Assembly (NCBI GenBank): GCA_018136815.1
Contig: CM030934.1
Coordinates: 2,316,000-2,379,999, forward strand
Direction of reading: 5' to 3'
Origin: Isochrysis galbana
Lineage: Eukaryota > Haptophyta > Isochrysidales > Isochrysidaceae
Length of the DNA: 64,000 bases
How positions within the stretch are numbered: the first letter of the stretch is position 1; every line of letters starts with the position of its first letter. The notes beneath the pieces were generated by a model. It saw only the letters and a list, made by a program, of their open reading frames with translations, ran no database searches and was not told the origin of the DNA. This document shows positions 51,786 through 61,577 of the stretch, one piece after another. The position numbers and the translations under genes are program-made.

Positions 51786-54148
51786 ATGGAGAAGGGCGAG
51801 CGGGGCGTGGAAGGAGTGCTCTCTCTCATCTCACGCCGTGCCTCCCTCCTCCGCCACGTGAGGCAGCTCCGCCCTCTCTGGCCTCAGCTGGCGCCCCACC
51901 TCACGAGGCTCCACGCCGCTCTCGAGCTGGTCGCGCCGTACGAGGCGCTCTTCCTTGAGGTCAGCATCGCATCAGATACCCCTGCTCTCCCCACTGGTCT
52001 CGCACACATGACCACACACCACATACTTTGGGCTTCAGAGGGGTTCCTCGCAACCAAGGCGGCCTCAGACACCCCAGCCCAGACACGCACATATCTTGCA
52101 CACACGGTCGAAGGGCTCTTGAGCTGCTCGCACCGCTTCAAGCGCGCGCGAGACACTCCACACATCTTGCTTTGCGCGAGGGGCTCTTCCTGGAGCTGAG
52201 ATTCGGTCTGGGACACCGCACACATCACACACACATCATGCATCACACGCCACAGCTGAAGGTGCCCTGACACGCACACTACCCACTCGCCCACCCCTCA
52301 CTCAAACACTCCTCATGACGCACTCCGGATGAAGAGGCGATGTTGACATGAGGCTGCCCTTATACTCCACTTCCCCCAACTCAACTGCACAAGCACCTTG
52401 CGCACCAGTTGTTTAGACTGCTCTTTCATGATGGTGGGCAATGCGGAGACTACCCGCGCCCTCCCTGTCTCCCATCCACGCCAAGCGCACGGTGTCTCCG
52501 CACTCTCACCGTGAGAGTGTCGCCCTCTTCCAACTGAGTATGGTAGATACTCCTTGCACACTCCGATTTTCCACCCACACTACACTGCTGGCATCTCCCC
52601 AGAGCTGTGCATGCCGGCGCACAAGGCGCATTGTCCCGCGCGCTGGGGGAATGAACACGCTGTCGCGGCGCGAGTATGCGCGATGGACGCTGAACCCGCC
52701 GCTGGTTTTCGTTTAGGCCAGTCGCCTCACTACCGCGCAGGAGTTGCCGAGGCTTCTTCCACACCTGAAAGAGGTTCTGGACGAGCTGCCGTACCTACGG
52801 CCGCACTTGGCGGGAATCGTCGAGCACCGGGCGACGCTACTCGCAGCGCTGCCCCATCTCAAAGCGCACCTACGATACTTGCGCCCGTACTATGCTGCCA
52901 TTGCCTCACGCGGCAACTTGCTCGCGCCGCATGCGACCACCATTGCGCCCCACTTGCTCATGCTGCTTCCGAAGCCCCCATTCTGGTGAGCTGTGTGCCG
53001 TCGGCCAAGCTAGTACTAGGCCTTGACGCCCGTCCCTTGCTGATTCATCCGTTGGTGGCACCTCGGCTGGCGCTCACATCAGATCCCCTGTGCTCTAGGC
53101 CTGACACTCTCCTTGCTCGCATCGACCAGCTCTCCCCCATCCTATCGACGCTACCGGCGGCACCACTGCCCCTTTGGCTGCCTCATCTCGACACACTCGT
53201 GCGGCTGGAGCCCGCAGGGGTGCGAGCTGTTGCTGCAAACGTCAAGGCTGCTAGTAGGAGAGTGGAACATGGCGAAAACCAGGTGCGCGCTCTATGGACC
53301 TTTAGGGCCAATACGGTGCTGTGGGCATGTGCTAGGCTTGCCCGCTTGGCGATCCCAAGACTCACTACAGGCCCACGGGGCCTCCTCCGTAGGAAGGTAA
53401 GCCTCCGACCCGAGTCGGTGCTTTTTCCGACGACGGCCTGCATAGCGTCGACGCCGCCGTGGTTGCCGCAGCTATTTTACAAGTGCGCCGGCCGTGGGAG
53501 GCCAAGTCGGAGCTGCACGGCAAACAGGCGGATGCTGAGAGTGACACGTCACCTGAGACGCCCCTAGAGCCCAGCGCTCCCGCTGCGCCTATGGTAGATG
53601 GCAAGGCGGCTGTCGCAGATGGGTTCTGGAGTGCGGTGCGCCGCAAGTTCACGGGGATTGACGTGCCAGTTCCTCCGGTACGTGCCGGGACTGCGGCTTC
53701 TGCGGACGATTCTAGCAGAGAGGGTGAGGGAGCGGCGGGAGGCAAGTGGGAGGCCCACCTCCGGCGCCGTCAAGAGCTCTCGAGTCTGATTGAGCAAACG
53801 ACTGACGCGCTCAGTGAGGCTGAGATGAGAATGAGGAGATTGGAGATCAAATTCCGAGAATTCAAGCATGACGCGGCGTGGCGCGCACAGGCGGAGCAAG
53901 CACAAGCGTTGGCGCTGAGCCGCGCGGAGGAGTCACTGATTACCATGGAAGAAAGCATGCTTGGGCTGGAGGGCAAGACGGCCGAGCTCAAACGTGACGT
54001 CGGAAAGGCGGCACTCCTGGTCGGAGAGGAGGAGATTGCCCTTGCGCGCGAGCGAAAGCTCGTACGTTCGCGAGTACCGCCGCCTGTGGAACGGCCGGCC
54101 TCCATCTCGGACGTTGCCGACTGGTTGCTATGGAAGCTACCGCTCTAA
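51786..54148 (+). CDS. PHL-repeat and coiled-coil protein of unknown function
   Basis: Proposed exons 51786-51959, 52741-52985, 53099-53282 and 53393-54148 give 452 residues. The first 200 residues are amphipathic helical repeats built on L-x-PHL (APHLTRL, LLPHLKEVL, LRPHLAGI, ALPHLKAHL, LRPYYAAI, IAPHLLML, WLPHLDTL). The C-terminal half has a Ser/Pro-rich stretch, then a long coiled coil (about residues 320-430; RRRQELSSLIEQT and EAEMRMRRLEIKF), and ends DVADWLLWKLPL. I do not recognise the family. Phases agree at each join, but the 781-base first intron may hide another exon: it contains degenerate copies of the exon 1 end (GGGCTCTT-CTGGAGCTGAG-like). A structural or scaffold role is a guess. 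Confidence 0.6.
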
Positions 54149-54663
54149 TCCTAGACCAGCTGTGCACCCCTCGCCTGCCGAGTCTTCCCTCATTGGCGAA
54201 CCGAGGGGCAAGTCGGAGTGGTACCGACACACTTAGGCGATCAACCCTCACGCTCGCTGCGGTGGGACGATGCCAGCTCTTGGGGGACAACGAGGATCCC
54301 TTAGCCATGCAGCGATCTCCTCCCTCGCCTCCGCATCTACAGCAAGCTTCATGCATTTTCCCTAGGCATCGAAGCAAGCGCTCGTTTTCCCGCTCGACTG
54401 TGTAGCAGGGCCGTCGCTATACCACCTCTAGTTACAGCTCGTTTTTCACTTCACTATGAAGCGCGGATTGAGCTACGAAGTCCAGTCGGCAACGTCTCGC
54501 AGCTTGCTACCGGAAGTCCTCGCCGTATCGTCGCTGTTGTCGCCGAGGAAGTGGCGTAGCATGTGCGTGGACGTGCGCGGTGAGCGTGCATGCGTGCACT
54601 TGGGTTGCGCCGCGACTAGTGTGCATGGGCGGTGCACCAGCACTTATTTAGTTGCATCTTTCT
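54149..54663. other. Intergenic sequence, no gene recognised
   Basis: No family or repeat visible before the LINE target site. Confidence 0.5.
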
Positions 54664-54680
54664 AGATTCCCGTCCATATT
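54664..54680 (+). repeat. Target-site duplication, left copy (LINE f)
   Basis: AGATTCCCGTCCATATT is identical to 57917-57933. Confidence 0.95.
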
Positions 54681-54705
54681 CAAAACTATTGTTATAGTTT
54701 TAGCG

Positions 54706-55863
54706 ATGGAGCGCGCGCCGACCGCTCCCACCTCCCAGCCCCCCGCCGCCACGACGCCCCACCGGGGCCGCCCCAAGCCGCCGGAGCCGAAGCGCTCGCA
54801 GGCCTCTGCCCCACCGGATACCGACGTCGACATGGCTCCGCCACCCTCGCCTCCTCACCAGCCCCAGAAGCAGGGAACAGGCCGTGCCCTGTTCCCTGCA
54901 GAGCAACAGAGCCAGCAACAGGCTCAGCCGCCCAGCTCCACCGTCTCGCCACCCAATCAAGGACTCCCCATGGTGGGTGGCAGCATTGCTGCCACCCCCA
55001 TGGTGGTAACTCCTACCAGCAGTGCACCCCTCGGGGGCGGGCACTTGACACAACAATCAATCCTTGGAGCCTTTGCTCCCACCAACCAACCAACAACCCA
55101 TGCGCCCAAGTCGTATGCTGAAGCCACGCATGGGAGCAAACTGAAGGAGCCAGCCCAACAAGCTCTGAAGCAGCCAGCCCAACAACAACCGCAACAGCTG
55201 TCGCGCAAGCGGGCCGACCCACAGTCGGATCCCAAAGGGACTCCCACCAACACCACCCAACTCGCTCCCCCTCCAATGGATGAAGAAGAGGAACCCGAAG
55301 ACACACCTTTTTTCATTCAGCTAGCGCAACTAGCTGAAGACAAAAAGGACATTAAAAGTGAGGATGTAGCCACGTTCATGAAGTTTCTTCTCTCTAGGCT
55401 AGAGGGCCTAGATGCCACGCCAGATGGGATGGACAAGGGCCGAAAGGGCCCATGGATTTTCTACGTCGATGACGATGCTCACGACCAATTCAAGGCCGCT
55501 TATGGCGACAAACTTCAAACGGTACTCTCGGGAGTCCCGCATGAGTTTGGAGTCACCTATGGCACGATAGCCGACTCAGCTCCCCGCAAATCTAGCGCTA
55601 TCAGGTCCTCTCTCAAAGAGGTCGCCACCTACATCGTGTTTCGCATTTTCGACCCGATTAAGGCATACAAAACTAAAACTCGGCATTTGGCTAGTGCATT
55701 GGAGCGTGAAGGCAAGCTAAAGAAAAAAGTCGCGGCGTGGAAAGGGATTCAGAGCCTCTCCATTCATGGGAGGACGCTACTCGTAAACTTCATAATATAC
55801 GGAACGCCAAGATATTGGCTGTCCACGTCCACCCCCCCCCGGCCTGGTTCATGGAGGCTATAG
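54706..55863 (+). CDS. LINE f ORF1 fused in frame to the reverse transcriptase thumb
   Basis: 385 residues. The first 190 are Pro/Gln/Ser-rich, with GGSIAATPMVVTPTSSAPLGGGHLTQQSI. An acidic patch (PPPMDEEEEPEDTPFF) and a globular-looking region (EDVATFMKFLLSRLEGLD, GPWIFYVDDDAHDQFKAAYGDKL) follow. The last part, ALEREGKLKKKVAAWKGIQ and SLSIHGRTLLVNFIIYGTPRYWL, is the conserved RT thumb (W-x-x-R/Q-x-LS-x-x-GR). So the natural end of ORF1, the endonuclease and the palm were removed without breaking the frame. The frame is then lost within a poly-C run (about 55835-55846). The ATG at 54706 is chosen because an upstream Met (54652) lies outside the element. Confidence 0.8.
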   Translation: MERAPTAPTSQPPAATTPHRGRPKPPEPKRSQASAPPDTDVDMAPPPSPPHQPQKQGTGRALFPAEQQSQQQAQPPSSTVSPPNQGLPMVGGSIAATPMVVTPTSSAPLGGGHLTQQSILGAFAPTNQPTTHAPKSYAEATHGSKLKEPAQQALKQPAQQQPQQLSRKRADPQSDPKGTPTNTTQLAPPPMDEEEEPEDTPFFIQLAQLAEDKKDIKSEDVATFMKFLLSRLEGLDATPDGMDKGRKGPWIFYVDDDAHDQFKAAYGDKLQTVLSGVPHEFGVTYGTIADSAPRKSSAIRSSLKEVATYIVFRIFDPIKAYKTKTRHLASALEREGKLKKKVAAWKGIQSLSIHGRTLLVNFIIYGTPRYWLSTSTPPRPGSWRL

Positions 55864-57614
55864 ATTCTGATGTTCAAACCATACTATGGGATAGGTCCCC
55901 CCGACTACGGGCGGACGAACTGGGCTCCTCGCAAGAGGGTCGAAGATGGATAACCTTTCCGGCTTACCCGAGAGTGGGGGCTAATGAGAACGGGCCCCTA
56001 CTAGGGGTCGGACTACTTCCTATGGTCGAACATACACGCGCACTTCAAGCGATATGGATAATCAGGTACCTAAATCCGTCATCGGCGGACTGGAAAATAG
56101 TCCTTGATCAATGGTATAGCCGCACCCCCCTGGGGAGGGCGGCGGTCTTCTCAAAAGTAGATGCGCGAAGCCTCATGGTCAGCATTCGGGGAAACAACAC
56201 GCTTCCGGCCTTTTGGAAGCAGGCACTCGAGAACTTCAGACGGGTTCCACTCCTTCGGGAAACAAGCACCCGGGAAGGGACCCAGGGCGCTCCTGTATGG
56301 CATAACCTCTTTCACAAGGCTCCATCGATACACCATTCACATAGGGCTAAATGGGAATCTCTACAGACAGTTATAGTTCATAATACCATCAACCCAGATA
56401 CGGGGGACATATACACCACAGGCGAATGTGCGGCATTCTTGCCGGACGGAGAAAGATGGATACGCCATAGAGGCAAATACATATCGGTAGGCCCACTTCT
56501 CAAGTCGTGGGAGAAGATAGCCGAATGGTCTAGAGCAAGGCTTCTAGAAGCCACCGCTAACTATATGGACCTTCTTAGAAAGCATGCGACAACCCCACCC
56601 CCCGCTCCGGAGGAGCACGAACTAGCCCCGCAAGAAGATCCAGACGCACACGATCTAGGAGACCTTCTTGTGGACAAAGATCATAACTACTATTTGAACC
56701 GGAAGGGCGACTACCACGAAGTTAAGCTCAATGTAATGGGAGAACCCCATATCTACGAACGGATCAGCCCGCAGCTAATACCCAACGAGCTATACACTCC
56801 GCTGAAGTGGGGACGAGCGTACGACGGGCCAGCGGATACGGCGTATCCGATACCTCAGGAATACACACTCAAAGGCACGCATAAAACGTTAGAAGAGATA
56901 AACGTCAAGGCCTTGACTAGAGCGTTCCTCGCTATGAGGAAACCGAAGGCACAAAAATCCACACTAAGATGGCAAAAGAGGTTACCTGTCCTCTCGGGGA
57001 AGTGGAAACAAGTATCGCAACTATACAAGTATAACTTTCTGACACCAAGGGACTCCTATATGCACTTCAAACACGTTTTACACAGGAGAATAGCTACAGC
57101 GAATCGTTTTGCTGACGATCCAACATGTCGCTTTTGCGGCATAGCACCCGAGAGTTCCACGCATTTAGCCTCCTGTATCGCGACGGAGCCCGTTTTCGAA
57201 TTCATAGAGGGACTTTTAGGGATTAACCTTAGGCCGGGATCTGAAGTAGCCCAGCGCCTTTTCTGCTATCAAGTGGATAGACCGCACCCCTCCTCGGGAT
57301 ACTTAGGTATCCTGGCATGGAGGTATATCCTAACGGACTTCTATAACATACAATACGGTAACGCGGACGGGAGGTCCGCTAAGTCGATCTTAAGAGCGAT
57401 CCTTGCGAGATACCACTTACTAGTAACGGCGAAAGTCGGATTCTTTCAGCGACTAAAGCAACAACGAGAGAATATGGGGCTACACGCCCCGAGCAACAAA
57501 CATATTAAGAAAATGATAAGCCCCCTCTACGCGGTGGATAAAGACTTCAACCTAGAAATATCGGAAGACCTCCGGCAGGCGGCGGGAGGTCTGGATATGC
57601 GCAACATCGCCTAA
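55737..57614 (+). CDS. LINE f ORF2 C-terminal region with CCHC zinc finger
   Basis: An open frame of 625 codons without a credible start of its own; it continues the RT thumb after the poly-C frameshift (HVHPPPAWFMEAIDSDVQTILWDR). GRRWITFPAYPRVG, LDQWYSRTPLGRA, a variable region and LTPRDSYMHFKHVLHRR precede the zinc finger C-x2-C-x7-H-x4-C (CRFCGIAPESSTHLASC). The family C-terminal block follows (AWRYILTDFYNIQYGN) and the frame ends DMRNIA. Copies b and c share the last 160 residues. In LINEs this region helps bind template RNA. The length without stops suggests a young copy. Confidence 0.85.
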   Translation: MERDSEPLHSWEDATRKLHNIRNAKILAVHVHPPPAWFMEAIDSDVQTILWDRSPRLRADELGSSQEGRRWITFPAYPRVGANENGPLLGVGLLPMVEHTRALQAIWIIRYLNPSSADWKIVLDQWYSRTPLGRAAVFSKVDARSLMVSIRGNNTLPAFWKQALENFRRVPLLRETSTREGTQGAPVWHNLFHKAPSIHHSHRAKWESLQTVIVHNTINPDTGDIYTTGECAAFLPDGERWIRHRGKYISVGPLLKSWEKIAEWSRARLLEATANYMDLLRKHATTPPPAPEEHELAPQEDPDAHDLGDLLVDKDHNYYLNRKGDYHEVKLNVMGEPHIYERISPQLIPNELYTPLKWGRAYDGPADTAYPIPQEYTLKGTHKTLEEINVKALTRAFLAMRKPKAQKSTLRWQKRLPVLSGKWKQVSQLYKYNFLTPRDSYMHFKHVLHRRIATANRFADDPTCRFCGIAPESSTHLASCIATEPVFEFIEGLLGINLRPGSEVAQRLFCYQVDRPHPSSGYLGILAWRYILTDFYNIQYGNADGRSAKSILRAILARYHLLVTAKVGFFQRLKQQRENMGLHAPSNKHIKKMISPLYAVDKDFNLEISEDLRQAAGGLDMRNIA

Positions 57615-57916
57615 AGTAGTTTAACCTCTCTTAATAGAGACCCCAACGGACGGCAAGAGTGACGCTAGGAGATATAAGAGAAGGAAATTCAAGCCGAGCC
57701 GGAGCAAAGGAGAAGCCATAGTCTCCCGCCCCCTTCTCTCCAACCCCTGGCCGAAGCAGCGCGCGCGGTCTCCCCGGAACCAGCTTCTCCGCTAAAGAGG
57801 GAACTGGGGAAGGGGAAGGGGGTTGTTAGGGGTTAAGGGTGGGCGGTAGGGAGGTCCACAAGCACACTGCCTCATGTCGCACACGTAGCGGAGATTTTTA
57901 AGAAGATTTTTTTTTT
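57615..57916 (+). mobile_element. LINE f 3' UTR and oligo-T end
   Basis: The UTR differs from the tail of copies a-e until the last 25 bases, where CGTAGCGGAGATTTTTAAGAAG followed by oligo-T matches their ATTAAGAAG-T(n) end. It therefore belongs to a related but distinct subfamily. Confidence 0.75.
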
Positions 57917-57933
57917 AGATTCCCGTCCATATT
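57917..57933 (+). repeat. Target-site duplication, right copy (LINE f)
   Basis: AGATTCCCGTCCATATT, identical to 54664-54680. Confidence 0.95.
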
Positions 57934-58940
57934 GCTTGCTTCTCTCTCGTTCTCCGCTTCTTGCTTCGGCTTGTAGCCTCAGGAGTTTAAAAAGTCTTAA
58001 TAATCAATAATCTATGATCTCGCCGCGCGCGACCCTGCACAGCACCTGTTGCGTTAGGGGGAGCGCTCGAACGCCCACCATGCCTCACGACACGCTCTAT
58101 TCTTAGAACGTGTCTCCCCTCCCAGCGCCCCGCTCTTCCCTCTTCTCTCTCTCTCCGTGCCCGCATGCAGCCGAGATCCCGCTCCCTTGTCCCTTGCGCT
58201 TTCCCATGTAATCCATCCCGGTCTTCCCCTTGTTTCCTTGGCCAGCGGGGTCGGGGTTTGCCCGCGCCTCGCCCCCTCCCCGACCCGCTAGCGCCCCGTC
58301 CCCTTCGTCCATATCTTCTATCCTTTCCTTGTTCCTATTGTTTTCCGCCCCCCCTTTCCCCCCCGTGTCTATCTTTCCTCTTATTATCCTTCAGACTGAA
58401 GCTTCAGAGGGTGCAACCTCAGGTTTGGTTGTTTTTTTGCAAGTGCCCCCATGTGGACGGTATAAGTTCTACTTGAAGGACCCCCTTATTAAAGTACAAA
58501 AGTGCAGGTTCGGCACCGCATGTATGTGCGCAGCAATTGAAAGAAGTGCTGGAAGCGCGGGCCCACGTTCCCACGTTAGAACTGAGCGTGCGTGTCCGCT
58601 TTATCGTTGGGCGCTTAGGTGCGGGGTTTGCCTACTGAGAGAGCGTCTTCAGGCTTTCCGAATTTTATCATGCCTCTCGCCCAGTAGTAATAAAAAATAA
58701 TTACAACTGGGAATATCGGCGGCTGCACTGAGCCGCTGGCCGATGCCGCACGCCGACGCAGGTGAAGACGCAGGTGAAGATGTCCCAGCAGGCCCTGCAG
58801 AGACCCCGGCAGAGCCCGGGGGCGGGCGGGCGGGTCATCTGAGCGCCCCGGCTTACATTAATGGTCATGTCTCGGGCTGATTGGTCAAGCCGAAAGCGCT
58901 TCATCTTTTAGACCATTCCTCGGCGGGTAAGAGGTCATCG
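57934..58940. other. Intergenic sequence, no gene recognised
   Basis: C/T-rich at 58120-58400; no conserved frame on either strand. Confidence 0.5.
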
Positions 58941-58945
58941 ACCGT

Positions 58946-59908
58946 GTGGTGGTAACCGTCCCAGAGGACTGCACAGCTGCACAGACAGCGGCGGTGACCC
59001 AGTCGATGCTCGTCTTCGGAAACGGTGCACTCACGCGCTGCAGCTCGATGTGGGCGAGGGGTGGGAGGACCGAACAGGTTGCCACCATAGCTTTGCGTAC
59101 CATGCAGGGGGTCTTTGAGACCCCCTCCTCCAGTGGGAAACCCTCCCACCCCAAGAGCACCTCATGTGGGAGGGCAGCTCAGCTGCCCTCTCCATGGTGG
59201 AAACCTCTACCATCAGTGCACCCAACATGGGAGGGCACTTCACAACCATCAATCTTCCACGGAGAGCACCCCATGCCTCTGTTTTCCATGTTGACACACT
59301 TCTCGTTTTCACCCCACTCCTGTGGATCACAAGTACCTACAACTCAGTGCCCTGCCTTGGGCCCTCTTTCAACACTTGACTCCTTCTCCCACTCCCTCTT
59401 CAAACTACAACCAACTCAAGCAGCACAAACTCCCTTGCCCTCTGTTTCAAGCACCAAAAATTTCAACTCAAGACCCATGCTGACACATATTTCGTTTTCG
59501 CCCCACTCTTGTGGGCCACAAGTACCTACAACTCAGTGCCCTTCCTTAGGCCCTCTTGCAACACTTGACTCTCTCTCCCACTCCCTCTTCCAACTCCAAC
59601 CAACCCAAAGTATAGCACAAACCTTCTCGCCTCTTGGTTCAAGCACCAAAAATTTCAACTCAAGACAAGAGGGAGGGCATGTCTTGAAGTGGCATCGCTG
59701 CCCATGCCTAGCGCAAGGGTATAGTGCCCCCACTCAGCCATCTCCTTCCCCACAGCTCCTCTTTGATGAGTTGCTCCTCACCCTCCCATTAGGCCCCCTT
59801 GCCTGCGAGACCAAAATAGGATCCTGGTGTGGGGGGCTGTCTGAGTGCGGAGGGAGGGGCGCTCCGGCTAGCGTAGGCAGAAAGCTAGTGATGAGCCGTG
59901 TGGCATAA
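58946..59908 (+). pseudogene. LINE ORF1-derived remnant with tandem duplication
   Basis: About 59161-59275 aligns base by base with LINE f ORF1 at about 54969-55070: TGGGAGGGCAGC, CTCTCCATGGTGG, CCTCTACCATCAGTGCACCC and GGAGGGCACTTCACA mirror the ORF1 GGSIAA...SSAPLGGGH segment. The matching frame is short and shifted relative to the 320-codon frame that spans the region. A 189-base tandem duplication follows (59281-59668; AAGTACCTACAACTCAGTGCCC at 59331 and 59520). Downstream, 59985-60025 is AT-rich and may be the remnant's 3' end. Confidence 0.55.
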
Positions 59909-59990
59909 GGGGGGAAGGGTGCTCGCGCTTGCCGCGGCAGGGAGTCCTGTCTTGGGTGAGCGCTAGTCTCGTCCCTTAGCCGCGCCGCGA

Positions 59991-60508
59991 CCAATAAAAA
60001 TTTGTTAAAAATTAAATTAAAAGATTGGACAAGTAGAGTTACACTTCCGTGGGCAGGACGAACGTGGAGTTGAAGACGCGCGCATACCATAGCTGCGCCT
60101 GGGCAATGCACCCCCCGCGCTGGGACACAGTGGGGTTGGCTAGGATACAACATTAATTATTTTATTTTCGATGGCACAGCGGCCCCCCCCCTCCCTCGCC
60201 CTCACATACAGTTGCATGAGATGCAGCCTTCAAAGCCCGGCATTTGCACTGGTACAGAACAACAGCGAGAATAGCGGAAACAAGGGCCACAACAGGACGG
60301 CGATTGGCATGAACAAGACTGTGGAGGCAGAGTTGCAAGGCGAATTAGTGGGGCGAAGAGTTGCAAGGTTTGGCAGCACATTGCAGCAGCAGAGCAATGC
60401 GCATGCAAACGAGGCCTACACCAAGGAATGCGATCGATGGCGGCCGCGCGCGTCGCCATCCCTCCGGTTGCTGACGAGCCGTTGGGCTTCCCACAACTCC
60501 CCGAAGCA
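59991..60508. other. Intergenic sequence, no gene recognised
   Basis: Only short unassigned frames. Confidence 0.5.
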
Positions 60509-61390
60509 TTAGTAGCTCGTGTGCGCCGCGACTAGCTCCTCCGCTGCTGTGACGAGCTTGTTCACCGCCTCGGGAGTCAGATTTGCGCTGGGTTTGACCG
60601 GCTTGCCACTTTGACTGAAGTGGAAGCCGCTCTCGTGGTCGAGTCCCGGCGCCAGCAGCACCGGGCAGATGGTCTTTGCATAATCCTCCGCTGAGACGTT
60701 CAGGCACCCGATGCAGCCTTCAACCATCTTGGCAAAGAGCCCCGTACCTACGACGTTGGCTCGGATGCCTGTCCTTATCAGACCAGGGTTCAGACCAAAG
60801 ACGGCGAGCATGGGGTAGCTGGTGGCGCCATCAAGCACGAGGGCTTCGTTCACCACGACGGTGGCCATGTGTTGCGGGAACTGCGAGTACTTCTTCTCGG
60901 CGTTCAAGTCGGAGGCGTCGGGCAGCGCCTCCTTGGTTCCAGGGAAGCCCATGATGAAGACGCGCGCGCGTGCGTGCATCTTGGGCGCGAGCTGCCGAAG
61001 CATCACAAGCCGGCTCAACGCACTCACAGCCATGTCCTCCTCAATGCCCTCTTCGGTCTCGTGCCTCGTCTTCTTCGTGATGATGCCCTGCGTGAAGATC
61101 AGCAGATCGATGGCTTGCGCCGGCAGCGCGTCTGCGCACTGCTTGGCGGCCTTCATCGAGGAGAGATCAGCCTTGACAAAGCTGATGTTCTTTTCCGAAT
61201 TCTCCGCCCGGTTCGTCCTGCCCACCACGGTGACTTGGGCTCCGGCGGCAGAGAGGGAGGAGGCGATCGCAAATCCGATGCCGTTGGTCCCTCCGACCAC
61301 GACGGCCTTGACGCCGGTGGCGTGGAAGGGAGCGAGGGGGGAGGCGGCGCTCAGCTTCTCGGGGAAGGGCGTGAGCATGGACGACGCCAT
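60509..61390 (-). CDS. Short-chain dehydrogenase/reductase-like protein, atypical active site
   Basis: 293 residues, single exon. The NAD(P)-binding Rossmann start is VKAVVVGGTNGIGFAIASSLSAAGAQVTVVGRT (G-x3-GIG). FVKADLSSMKAA and IDLLIFTQGI (in place of NNAG) follow, as do SRLVMLRQLAPKM, ARVFIMGFPGT and FGLNPGLIRTGI (the PG-x-x-x-T motif). The classical catalytic Y-x3-K is not found where expected: the region reads KKYSQFPQHMATVVVNEAL, with no Lys four residues after a Tyr. It resembles retinol-dehydrogenase-type SDRs that lack this pair. Either the chemistry is altered or the protein only binds cofactor. The substrate is unknown. The coding strand is CT-rich upstream (61560-61400). Confidence 0.85.
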   Translation of the reverse strand: MASSMLTPFPEKLSAASPLAPFHATGVKAVVVGGTNGIGFAIASSLSAAGAQVTVVGRTNRAENSEKNISFVKADLSSMKAAKQCADALPAQAIDLLIFTQGIITKKTRHETEEGIEEDMAVSALSRLVMLRQLAPKMHARARVFIMGFPGTKEALPDASDLNAEKKYSQFPQHMATVVVNEALVLDGATSYPMLAVFGLNPGLIRTGIRANVVGTGLFAKMVEGCIGCLNVSAEDYAKTICPVLLAPGLDHESGFHFSQSGKPVKPSANLTPEAVNKLVTAAEELVAAHTSY

Positions 61391-61399
61391 TGAGGCCCG

Positions 61400-61565
61400 G
61401 GAAGAGGAGAGGAGAGAGGGGGAGAGGGGGGGGGACTCTCTTCTCCTCTCTCTCGAGGTCTAGACTAGAGTAGAGTAGAGAGAGGGAGGAACCAGTAGAG
61501 TAGAGAGTATGGGGAAAGAGAAGGGGGGGGGGGGGGAAAGAGAGGAAAGATTGGACTGGTGTAGG
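61400..61565 (-). promoter_or_regulatory. Coding-strand polypyrimidine tract upstream of the SDR gene
   Basis: The plus strand is GA/G-rich with (TAGAG)n near 61465-61483 and a run of G at 61527-61538. The gene's strand is therefore CT-rich up to its start at 61390. Regulatory role inferred. Confidence 0.4.
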
Positions 61566-61577
61566 TGAAGGAGAAGG

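Larger units (their letters stand above)
54681..57916 (+). mobile_element. LINE copy f: complete ends, internally deleted, with target-site duplications
   Basis: This is a 3236-base insertion bracketed by an exact 17-base duplication. The 5' end is one base and then the perfect hairpin AAAACTAT-TGTT-ATAGTTTT, with ORF1's ATG at 54706. The 3' end is ...TTTTTAAGAAGA followed by a T run, directly against the target-site duplication, so the sense strand ends in oligo-T. Endonuclease and RT palm are missing: ORF1 runs into RT thumb sequence at about 55680-55710. Ends this intact suggest it was mobilised in trans by a complete relative after the deletion arose. Confidence 0.92.
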
